NCBI GenBank assembly: GCA_034359265.1 | Contig: CP136895.1 | Location: forward strand, 2,048,501-2,112,500 | Length of the DNA stretch: 64,000 nucleotides | Origin: Canna indica | Taxonomy: Eukaryota; Streptophyta; Magnoliopsida; Zingiberales; Cannaceae | Direction of reading: 5' to 3' | Shown: piece by piece, positions 35,701-45,557 of the stretch | How positions within the stretch are numbered: position 1 is the stretch's first letter | Layout: each line of letters opens with the position of its first letter | Notes under the pieces: model-generated | The model's input: the letters and a program-made list of their open reading frames with translations, nothing else | Told to the model about the DNA's origin: nothing | Databases searched by the model: none | Position numbers and translations under genes: made by a program

Positions 35701-38700
35701 ATTATACTCCGATCGAAATATGTGATGCTTTTCTTCTTTGATATGGTTATAATTATTACATTAAATATATTTTTTTATTGATATTGTCACTTGCATCATG
35801 ATTTGGCATAGCCTCTATCAGGCAAGCTTGGTGTTGGTACTTGCTTGGCAGTATTTGGACTGCTGTTCCAGTATTATCGTTGCACATACAATTGGTGTAC
35901 TGCTGTCACTCGCTACTATGTCAAATTTTCTTCCTTTGTAATCATTGGCTCATTGCATCTGTAACTTTCCATGATGCAGTTATCTTCATCGTGTTGGTCG
36001 TACTGCACGAGCTGGACGTGAAGGGTATGCTGTGACATTTCTCACTGATGATGATCGATCTTTGTTAAAGGCCATTGTAAGTTTCTTTTCATTTAAGGAA
36101 TATTAGTTTTATAAGAAACACCTTCAAGAACTATATGTAATGCCAAGAAGAGGACATTTAGACACTTAAAGTGTGGTGGACTTTATGATTCATTGATTTT
36201 TAATAGATCTTAGGCCTAGTTTGGTTGACATGAGTAGTTCCCTTTAAATGACCAAAATACATTTCATTTATAAATTACTATTTTTATTTAATCATATATA
36301 TATTACTATATAATCAATATAATTTGTTCATATATAATTATATAATCAACCTTTCCCATATCCCACAAAAGTGGTATTGTTTGGTGCACAGGGTCACCCG
36401 TTATAATTATATATATATAATTATATATGATAAAATTAATTTTTATCTGCAAATTAAATATAAGTATGATACAATTTTTTGATATATAATTTACTATTAT
36501 ATAATTGATATAATTATATATATATAATTATGTAATATAACTAATAGATTGAATTACTTTTTTTTTATTAGATGGACATATATAATATAATTATTTATTA
36601 TTATTTTTATATACTTAATATAAAATCAATTGTTACCAAGAAATATGAGTAAAAAAGTTATTTTACTAATTTACTTCCTGCAAAACGCAAGAAGTACAAT
36701 TTACCTGGGTTCGATAAGCGACTTTTTGTGTTTTTGCAGAGAAGTGCAACTTCCCACATTTTTCCTATTTTCCATCAACCAAACAAGATGGAAAAAGTAA
36801 ACTTCGTCTCATATGTCTCCCTGTCAACCAAAAAACCTTTAGTCTTTTGAGAGAAGGATAATGAGTGGTATATGGCTTCTGTGCTAATAGGCAACCTTTG
36901 ACATGGTGTCATGGTTTCTCATGCAGTCCAGCTAACCATGGTTTGAGTCAACCAAACAAACTTATTAGTTTCAAGCTGCACACAGTGATAGTCTCCACGT
37001 TGGCAGGAGTTTTGTGCTCTGTGCTGTTACCCAGTTACCCTTTTTATGATGATGTTTGACACTATATTTCAACAAAATTATAGCATAGGCTGTGCAAGAA
37101 GAATTAATCATCAATATAGACTTTCAGGAAGTTTAAAAGTTTTCACCAACCTAAGATTTTAATATCATGGTGTATAACTGTATATATGAAAACACTGCAA
37201 CAAGCTTCATGGAGAAACATTTTTTTAATTATCGAGTCTTAATATATTGATCTTACAGGCAAAGAAAGCTGGCTCACTACTAAAGAGTAGGATTGTTGCA
37301 GAAAGACCAGTAACTGAGTGGTCAAAGTTAATAGAACAAATGGAGGATCAAATTTCTGCAGTTATTCAAGAAGAAAGGTTTTATCTCTTATTTCAGATTT
37401 ACTCACTATTAAGATGATTATATCAACAATCATTAGTTGATATGTTTGTGTAGGGAAGAGAGGATATTGAGAAAAGCAGAAATGGAAGCTAACAAGGTTT
37501 AGTGTATTTTTTTAGTTTTTGTGACTTATAATTTTTTAACTGTTTGGTCCTCCCATGGTTTCGTGTATTTTTTAGATTTTGTCACTTTAGTATTTGAATA
37601 TTTGATTTTCCATGTAATTTGTCACTTGTGAAGCAATTCTCTTTACTAGAATCTTTGGGTTGTAGGCAGAGAACATGATCATGCACAAGGAAGAAATCTT
37701 TTCACGACCCAAAAGAACCTGGTTTGCCACTGAGAAGGAGAAAAAGGCTTTGGCTAAGGCTGCAAAAGTAAATTTCTTTGCCTCTTACAATTATTTTGGT
37801 TGATCACATGGTTAGTGGTTTTATTTCTTTGTTGTGGAATTTATGAGAGCTTGCTCAATTTTTTTTTTGTTATTTAATCGTTCAGTTTCCTGGAACCTGT
37901 TAGATATGTTTTATGTTGGACTTTACACATTTTTTTTGTTTTTCTTTGCTATCCACAAAAGTGTTGTTTTTCTTCTCTTCCAGTATGCAACTGATTCATG
38001 CAACTTGAAAATTTCAGTCTAGTTTTTCGTTCGTTCACTAAAATCATAGTATGATGAACACAGATTTTCTGGTTGAGTGGAGCTTTTTATTTATTTTTAA
38101 ATGTTTTTTTCATTTATATTGGCTTATTACAAGTTCATTCACTCAATCCTTTGATCATATTTTGTCTACTGTAATTCCACATTTGCCCATTCTTAACACT
38201 TCAATATTTGTCATTAGGAATCGTTGAATAAAGATCAAAATGGTTTGAACAAGGTAATGAGTGCACAGGAAGCAGAAGAACTGAAATTGAAGGAGAAGAG
38301 GAAGAGGGAACGCGAGGTACAGTCTTGATGGTCATGCTGATTTTTTGTATACTATTGCATGGAGTATTTCTCTTAATACAATGTTTATATTGGTATTTAA
38401 CAGAAAAATCTTCCACGGAAGAAACGTCGTAGATTGGAAGCAGCTCGGGAGATGCTAGAGAATGAAGAAGAAGATAATGATGAGGACCAGGTTTTGTTTC
38501 TATCTTGATTATCTGCTTGATATGCTTTAAGGTTACTTTGTGAACTATATTGATACAGATGATGTTCTCTTTTCCTCTTTCTTGCATTACTGGTCCAAAT
38601 TCTATCAAAAGTTCAGCTTCAGCATTTTTCTTAGATTCTAATATCCAACATCACTTGTGAAATTACAACCTACTTTCAGCTACTTGTATACTATGCTAAA

Positions 38701-40170
38701 TTTGATTCTTCACCTCTAAATTTATATTTAATGTTTGATCATATGCAGGAAGTTGAAGGTCCAAAGTCAAAAAATACTGGCCAGTCACTAGTTGACCTAG
38801 CCTATCGGCGAGCAAAATCAGTGAAAGCCATGAAGAAAATGCATGAATCTGGGAAGAAATTGACAAAAACTGCAAAAAATAAAAACCAATCTGTTCAAAA
38901 AAATCAGACGAGGAAAGAAGAGATGCTCGAGCTGTTCCAAGATGATATGAGTGACAAAAAACAAGCACGTATTACTAGGAATAGTAACAATGATACTGGG
39001 CGTAGAAAATCAAAAAATTCTTTTAAAAGCAAATCAAGGTATGGATCACAGGTCACAGTACTTTCATATTTAATTATTGATTTGGTTGTTCTTCCAGTGT
39101 GCATGACTTGATGCCATACTTGTTTGGACCTTTGAATTTAGTGTTCATCTTGTGTTTATCTTTAAGAGATTAGTGCTTCATCTGTATAGTATATTGAACA
39201 AAAGTGAACACTTGTTTCTTTGAGGCAGATATCAATTACAGTTCTATTCTGACACATGATTTCAGATTATTTATGGGCAATTTCTCGTGAAAAAAACAAG
39301 TTTGCATAATCCATGAACACTTTGTTGTTTAGGTTTAATTGTGGGCTGTGGGGATTTGAATTTCCAGATGGAAAGTTTGGATAGCCTAATGTATTTACCT
39401 TTGGTGTTTGCAACCCAAGGGAATGTTGTATAATCTATTGATAAATGTATTTTGTCATATACAAAGAGGTAGTGGAGGAAACCTGAGAACCTTAAGTAGT
39501 GTAACATGTATTACACGGGTTAGTCTACCCTGAAAAAATAACCAACAGTGTAGGTGCCTTAAAAGCTTATCAGAGTTTAATTAAATAAAGATTGAGCTGT
39601 GGACCTGTGGTTATGGTTTGTTCTACAATGTTTTTTTGTGTTGACATGATTGACTTGGTTATGTCATACCTTATCAAATGAATGTTTACTTTTTCAATTC
39701 CAATTTATCATTATTATTTTTGCCCTGATATTCATATTTAATTTGTTCACGGTATTTTGACTTTGCAAATATTGTATTTCTTAATATTCGTAATGTACTA
39801 ACTTTAGACAAATGGTTTTGATTCTGAATATAATATTTATACTCCCAGGACAGAAAACTATTTCTTTTCATGTCTTCCATGTCTTTTGTCATCAACTTTG
39901 GTGCATAAGCTAGGACAATCCATCATCTCATACGACAGACTTTTAGCACCATAAGTGTATTACTGTAAAGTATCATGTTCATGGACAGAATAATTCCTTT
40001 GTTGATTTTATTGGAGGCAGACAAACACTTTTCTGATTATTTGTTGCCCATGTTTTCTTAAATACCTGGCATCTGAAGTTGGTATTTTTATGTCTGCTTA
40101 TGTCATAACTGTTCTTTCCCCCAGTCTGCTCATCATTTTTTCTTCTTCCAGGTATAAGCGCAGAAAGTAG
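23712..40170 (+). CDS. RH28: DEAD-box ATP-dependent RNA helicase 28-like (DRS1/DDX27 group)
   Basis: Exons: 23712-23981, 27004-27180, 28541-28609, 28694-28800, 29790-29868, 30341-30514, 30674-30822, 33300-33395, 33732-33834, 34005-34067, 34318-34379, 35980-36076, 37259-37377, 37454-37496, 37666-37767, 38218-38316, 38404-38490, 38749-39038, 40152-40170. All joins keep frame and give 734 aa. The acidic N-terminus (with [19 protein letters not shown]) precedes the helicase core: Q motif GYQKPTPIQ (ending at residue 149), motif I AITGSGK (166-172), PTRELA (about 201-206), ATPGR (249-253), DEAD (275-278), SAT (306-308), ATDVAARG (about 423-430) and [11 protein letters not shown] (453-463). A Lys/Arg/Glu-rich C-terminal tail ends SKSRYKRRK, as in rice RH28. 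Yeast Drs1 and human DDX27 act in nucleolar 60S ribosome assembly; this role is inferred by orthology. The leader at about 23430-23711 is GC-rich. A 24-nt microexon at 24361-24384 is possible. Confidence 0.93.
25220..25975. mobile_element. Degenerate repeat with ATCTCGT / CGATATATCG words in RH28 intron 1
   Basis: The left part repeats ATCTCGTC and its complement GACGAGAT. The right part has ATATCGATGTC and CGATATATTGGTCGTGAAAC blocks around an (AT)n tract at about 25830-25852. Such ATATCG-rich segments belong to repetitive families in plants as I recall. Boundaries are approximate and no target duplication was seen. Confidence 0.35.
25986..26300 (-). mobile_element. RTE-type LINE 3' fragment in RH28 intron 1
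   Basis: The minus strand reads a decayed C-terminus of an RTE-clade reverse transcriptase: [11 protein letters not shown], stop, FGHV, then [19 protein letters not shown] and [17 protein letters not shown]. This matches the FGHVxRR...GRGRPK...DLxxLxIxxDLALDR tail typical of plant RTE elements. It has a stop codon and no upstream domains, so it is a scrap. Confidence 0.65.
29056..29122. repeat. (GT)n microsatellite in RH28 intron
   Basis: Imperfect TGTGTG/TGTGCATG repeats followed by GAGAGAG lie within the intron between the exons ending at 28800 and starting at 29790. The open frames across it are by-products of the dinucleotide repeat. Confidence 0.8.
34692..35280. mobile_element. Tourist-like MITE in RH28 intron, 589 bp
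   Basis: TAA flanks both ends (34689-34691 and 35281-35283). The left end TGGGGTGTTTGATACATTA and the inverted right end GGGGGTGTTTGGAATAAATT are alike. A GC-rich core at about 34970-35090 includes GAGATGAGGATGGCGACGAC and GAGGAGGGCACGGGAGGAGG. The same core, inverted, is present in the element at 59561-60142, so these are two members of one family. It lies within the intron 34380-35979. Confidence 0.78.
36213..36838. mobile_element. Tourist-like MITE in RH28 intron, 626 bp
   Basis: The left end GGCCTAGTTTGGTTGACATG and the inverted right end AGGTTTTTTGGTTGACAGGG share TTTGGTTGACA. TTA lies outside both ends (36210-36212 and 36839-36841). The interior is AT-rich with (AT)n tracts. It sits in the RH28 intron 36077-37258. 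Confidence 0.68.
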
Positions 40171-40840
40171 ATGGTTGGACGATATGTATGAAGTTTGACG
40201 AGGAATATTTTCCCCAACTGGAACACAATTAAGGTTCATTTCTTGATTGCTGTTCCTATTTCTTCTATTTTTCTTTTATATTGAAGATTTTCGAGAAATC
40301 CTTTTTGGATTTCAGGGACACTTGATGGAAAAGATTTGGTTTTCTTGAATCTAGTTTGTTAAGTTTGTTGAATCAATATTGTTCGTGTAAGACAGTATTT
40401 TTCATCCTCTTGTTTTGGAAATATTTGGACTTACCATCTCCAGTCAGTTCTTACCACATTATTTCATCTACTTGTGTTGAAAAGATACATTGGAAATTGG
40501 AAATGGTGATTTGTATAGTTTGCTTTTTAGTCTAATGTCAAGCTTGTTTGTCTCTCTCCTGTGTCTACGCAGATTTAATGTTTCCAGGTGGAAGCCTTGT
40601 TTTTTGGATGGTGATAGGAGCAAAGAAGACATCTTATAGCCAAATTAATTTTCACTGCGTTGTTTAAATTGTTATTTTTACAGTTAGCACATTTGATTTA
40701 GGACTAGGATATCTGAGATGTATTTTATTGCCAGTGTAACTGGACGTATCAATGTAAGTGATTGACATTCATCGTTTGTTGTTTCCCAATATTTAAATTC
40801 CTTGCTATTCTGTTCTCCCGATCTCACACGATTGATTCAT
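40171..40840. other. RH28 3' flank
   Basis: The T-rich sequence after the RH28 stop codon is consistent with the 3' untranslated region and terminator of the gene. No other coding region is seen. Confidence 0.45.
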
Positions 40841-41240
40841 GGGTTAAGTGTGAATTTTGTCCTCGAACTATTAAAAATAATGTAAAATACTTTAAAATTC
40901 TTTTTTGGTTGATTTTTATTTTTTTAATTTTTTTTTCATAATTTTATTCTTAGCGAAAATAGTTAAAAAATATTAATATTTTGACTATCTGAAGGTAGAA
41001 ATTTTTTTTTCTTAGAAATGAATAAAAATATTAATATTTTTTAATTATTTTTATTTGTTTAAGGGTAAAAAAAATTATCAAAAAATAAATTTGGGAATAT
41101 TTTTATTCATTTTTAATAGTTCAAGATTTTTTTTAATTTTTTATTTATTTAAGAGTAAAAATCAATCAAATAAGAGTTTAAAAATATTTTTATCTTATTT
41201 TTAATAATTTGACTGTAAAAATTACTTTTAACTTTTGATT
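40841..41240. mobile_element. Long-TIR MITE, same family as 8998-9456
   Basis: It begins GGGTTAAGTGTGAATTTTG followed by CCTCGAACTATTAAAAATA and ends with the inverted counterpart. The same words occur at the right end of the 8998-9456 element on the opposite strand. The interior is A/T-rich with no coding capacity. Confidence 0.58.
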
Positions 41241-41860
41241 TATAAGGAGGATACGCTGTATATTTGCCGGAGCTGGTAGAGGTGTAAAAGAAGTTATATT
41301 TGTAATTTATAAAAAATAATTGATTTGAAAATAGTGTATTATAATTTTTTTAATACTATTTTTTAAATGATAGAATAGAAAAAAAAAATTGTACAAATTT
41401 AGGAATTTTTTTCCACAAAGATCTATATAATTATTGGATTTTTACGGATAAATAAAAAAAAAGTATAACTTGAGTAATTAATTAATAAGTCCAATAAAAA
41501 TTTTAGAAAAAAAAAAAAAATTCTTACATCCCATAATTTGCGCCCGTAACTAATAAAATAAAGAGTAAATGCAACAACATGCTCAACACACATGTCTATG
41601 TTAAATACATATAAGCCGACAAACCATTTTATAATAACTTGAAGGTATATAATTCCAGCTTTTAACCTAAGCTGATAGTCCTAACTTTAAATATTTAATT
41701 ATAAATTTTAAGGCAATATGTTTATCCTTCTCAGCGTCATGAATTTGTAATAAAATCACTGCGAGGAAAAATGTGTTGAAATAAAATAAAATTATTCACG
41801 ACCACTCACTAGAAAAGAAGCAATAAAATTACCTTATCTGAGCAGTCTCGCCCAGCGAGA
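41241..41860. other. AT-rich intergenic DNA upstream of the gene at 42333
   Basis: No coding region or repeat boundary is seen. Composition becomes GC-rich from about 41870, marking the probable promoter region of the next gene. Confidence 0.4.
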
Positions 41861-42132
41861 AAATGCGAGTCCGTTGATCCACAGCGCGCTCCGGGCCTCG
41901 TGGGTAATCACCAGCCGCGCACGTGGACCTCCTCTATGGTCGAGTAGGCTGGGTCAATTGGAAGGGGCCCGCGGAAGCCGCGTACCTCGAAGCGAAGCTT
42001 CGCGTATTCGAAACACCGTGTGGGACCCAGCGCTGGCAGCGACCAATAGGAATGCACGCGAACGCGATCCTACTAATCCTCGCGAGGCAGCGGACCGCTT
42101 TCCTAAAGGAGCACGCCTCCTCTCCCTGGCGC

Positions 42133-42140
42133 TATAAATA
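42133..42140 (+). promoter_or_regulatory. TATA box of the Lys/Glu-rich protein gene
   Basis: TATAAATA in the context GGCGCTATAAATACACC is 200 bp before the start codon. Transcription should start near 42165, giving a leader of about 170 nt. Confidence 0.7.
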
Positions 42141-42200
42141 CACCCCTCCCCCCTCCGTAGAATTGTCTTCGTTTTTGGTTCTAAAAGGTTTCGGTCGGCG

Positions 42201-42214
42201 AAACCCTAACCCTA
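42201..42214 (+). promoter_or_regulatory. telo-box AAACCCTAACCCTA in the leader
   Basis: Two telomere-type units AAACCCTA in tandem lie about 35 bp after the predicted transcription start. Telo-boxes near the start are known from plant ribosomal-protein and translation genes, where they promote expression in dividing cells. Whether it works here is inference. Confidence 0.6.
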
Positions 42215-42332
42215 GGTTTCTTTCGATCTTGTTCTTGCTGTTTCCCCCGCATCGCGATCGCTCCCGGGAGAGCTTGGATCGACAGATCCCTCTGATCTCT
42301 TCCCTTAAATCGAGTCTTGTGCCGGCTGCGAG

Positions 42333-45101
42333 ATGTCGCGGTGCTTCCCGTACCCGCCGCCGCACTTTCATGAGTCCCTGATCAAATCTATTAAGGTTTG
42401 TTGAGCATCAATGCCACTGTGGTTGCTTTCTTGCGTTCTTGCTCGACTTCCTTTTGGCGATCGATCGGTCGGTGGGATCTTTTGGCGTGATCTGTCTCGG
42501 CTTTTCGATTGTGCGATTCAATTAGGTCGTGTTAGGGTGGTGTTTTTGCGAGTCTATATCGACGTGTGAAAAGTGCAATCGAGTAGAAATCATTTGGGTT
42601 TTTCGTATATGGTAGCGTGATAGGGCTTCTATGGATCAGTTCTTATTCCCTAGTGACATACGAGAGATTCCTGGTTTGAGGTTGAACTGTATGTTTTAGA
42701 AGTTTGCATGACAGAACTAGTTCCCGGAAGGAACGAGGATGTCTAAGTTATTAATTATCTTCCGGTGAATACAAATGGTTATAAACCTATCATGGCCTAG
42801 TGACCTAATAGTTTTGTTGGATCCTCAAAAATGCGTATTGCTTTTTTGAGATTTTTAGCTGAACCTTTAGAGGTATATATAGGTTGATCTAAATATTCTG
42901 TAGTGAAATTGACTTGATGAGTGTTCTTGGTTGGATTTACATTTCTGTGGAAGAGAAAAACTATGAATGTGATTCTCACGGGATTTATCAAAATCATCTA
43001 CAAGTACCATGATGGTTTTTTAAGGATCATGAGAGTTTATGACAGAGATCCTTCTGTTTATATGGTCTAGGTTTTTCATAAATCGTTTAGTAATTCTAGT
43101 TTTCATTTATCTTTTTATGAGATGTGAATCTTGGGTCATCATTTGTGAAAATCGTTTGGCTCAATTGGGTTGTGCAATTAGATTTGTTTTCTCAGTATCT
43201 GAACCTGAAAACTATCAAGTTCTTTGCTGCTGAATGTATTTATTATCGTTAGGTCATATCCGTTGTTATTTGCTCATTTGGACTCTCTGGTTTATCCAGA
43301 TAACCGGGTTCAAATCCCGGGAACGGATTGTGTGATATAGATTATTCTGATTGTAAGCGGCTTGATGTAGTTCTCATGATCTCAAATGATATATTGTGAG
43401 AGAGAAGGGATCCCGTAATAATATCCTTATATGATAGTTTTTATATACAGCAAGGTTTAATACTTTTGTTACAAAGACGTAAGTGCATGATTATCAGCAT
43501 GTGCACAATTTATTGTTCAAATATAATGCCGAAGTATTAGATTCCTTTTTTAGTTTAGTAATGCTATTTCTGAAGCTGGTAGTTGGTTTGGGATATGAGG
43601 AACAATGTCTGTTATTATAGACTCAGTTATGGTTAATATTCCTTAGCAAAGGGCTTATGAGTTTGTAGAGACATGGAATAATTCTTGTACACGAACATCT
43701 TTTTCAGTGCGAAGTATCATGTTGTTGGCGCCTAAACATTGTATCCCATTTACTTTTGGCATCTGTGTAATGTATTTTTTGGTCCATGCTTTGCTTGCCA
43801 CTGAATTTTATGCTGGAGTTGACTGTTGTTCCGGTGCAATGAAGATTCAGAAAGAACAGGAAAAGGCAAAGAAAGAAGAAAGAGCAAAGGCAAAGGAGGA
43901 AAAGAAAGAAAAAAAAAGGGAGAAGAAATTAAAGAAGGAAAAAAACAGGGAAAAAGTTGAACAGACTCCTGAAAAGCTGAAGAATAGGGAAAAGGTTGAT
44001 CAGTTGCCTGCAAATCTTCAGCACAAGGAAAAGAGTCATAAAAAGCGCAAGTATGGAGAGGTGAATACCCTTCTGGAGCAGAAGGATCGGTTCATCCCTA
44101 AGACAAGCAAAGATGCTGTGGAGCAGTTTGAGGGCAGTGGCCTCACAGAAGAACATGAGACACCTTGTTCCATTCAGTATAAGCACGACTCCCCTGAGAG
44201 CTCTCAGGACAGTAGTAAGAGGAGGAAACTACTTCCATCTGTTTCTGGCCAAAATATGCACGGTAAGACTAATCGAAATATGTTATCTTCTCAGATATTT
44301 ATCTTAATTAAGGTGAAAGTGTTAATTCTTGTTTGAATTTTTGCTCTTGTAGGAAGTATCCTTCGCATCAAGATACCAAGCTCAAAGCAGATACCAAGCT
44401 CAAAGCAGGGACTTTCATTCTCACATTCTTATTCTTCTACCCAAACAAAATCAGATATACATTTGCCATCATCTGTGCATAAGAGTACTTTGTCACTGCC
44501 TACAAAAGTTGCAGCACATTCAAAAATTCCGGATGTTCAGTTGAAGCAAATTGCTCCTGTTAAACAGCCGTGTTTTGCTGGTAAATCGAAGCAAACAGCC
44601 ACACATCCAGCCTGTGAGCAGCCTTGTGTTGCAGGTAAATTAAAGCAAATAGCTGCTGAGCTGCCTGCAGCCCGTGAACAGTCTTGTTTAGTTGGTAATT
44701 TGAAGCAAATACCTCCGGAGTTGCCAGCAGTGTGTGAACAGCCCTGTTTTTCAGGCAGGGAAGCGGAAGCAGCTGCTGTACCTTCACAAAGTAAGAGGTC
44801 AAGTTCAAAACGGATTGGCGGCAGAACTTGGCAGAACGATCAGCTTAGAGATTTGGTAGTGAGTTGGAATCCCTTGTCATTGCAGTCCGAGCCTTTAGAT
44901 ACAGCCGATGATTGGCTGCTTGGAGCTCAACTTCAGGATTCGAGTACTTGTACTAGGAAATCTCTGAAGCAGAACACTAGTTTCAGTGCTAGCAAATCCT
45001 TAGTCGGCACGGAAGGTTCAGTCATTCCTTCCCAACAGCCCCGTGCCTGCTACCTCCCTGAGTTTGAAACGTACCAACTTCCATACGTAATCCCGTTTTA
45101 G
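42333..45101 (+). CDS. Plant-specific Lys/Glu-rich protein with conserved MSRCFPYPPP N-terminus, function unknown
   Basis: Exons are 42333-42395, 43845-44262 and 44353-45101, joined phase 0 and then through a G|GA codon, giving 409 aa. The N-terminus MSRCFPYPPPHF and C-terminus YLPEFETYQLPYVIPF match a plant family usually annotated as 'glutamic acid-rich' or 'Myb-like protein X-like'; I know no assigned function. Residues about 22-75 form a highly charged Lys/Glu coiled-coil-prone helix (KEEKKEKKREKKLKKEKN), followed by KKRKYGE, a likely nuclear signal. Exon 3 starts with a duplicated IPSSKQ (18-bp tandem repeat at about 44372-44407). It then carries four 18-20-aa repeats of the QPCxxGKxKQI type (44565-44760), and WQNDQLRDLVVSWNP before the C-terminal motif. 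The intron 1 acceptor (GAAG|ATTCAG) was chosen by family similarity; a second acceptor 6 nt later would also keep frame. Confidence 0.85.
43259..43327 (+). pseudogene. tRNA-Glu-like pseudogene in intron 1
   Basis: The acceptor arms TCCGTTG and GAACGGA pair in 6 of 7 positions. The T arm CCGGGTTCAAATCCCGG is perfect, and the start and end resemble plant nuclear tRNA-Glu (TCCGTTGT...CAACGGA). The anticodon arm is shortened to CTGG-TTTAT-CCAG, a 5-nt loop, and total length is 69 nt, so no normal anticodon can be presented. It lies in the 1.45-kb intron of the gene at 42333. Confidence 0.6.
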
Positions 45102-45557
45102 GAAGTGGTGGCGTAGGTTACAACTTTTAATGAGTCTAACAAAGTGAGCTGAGATAATTTTTCTCTCATTTTTGCGAGAATTCATGACATTTTGGAACTC
45201 TTTGTATGTAAAAAAATTCTTTTATACTTATTTCTTAACTACAATCTTTGTTTTAACAAAACTCCCTCTACAATCTTTGTTAACTAGTTATCTGTGATAT
45301 TCTATGCAAATTGAACTGTGTCTGGCCCTCACCTTGCCATTTGATATTCTATGCAAAACTCCCTTGCAAATTATCTGATTGTTATGCAAAATTTGATATT
45401 TTAGCGGTACTATATACAATCCCTGTATACACATTGCCATTTGCTCGAGAAAAAAAATGTAAATGTCCATTGACAAAGAAGCACTCGAGTTCGCAAGTTA
45501 ACAGAACTACAAACTTGACACTGTTGACAGTGTGCACCAAATTAACTATACATAAAA

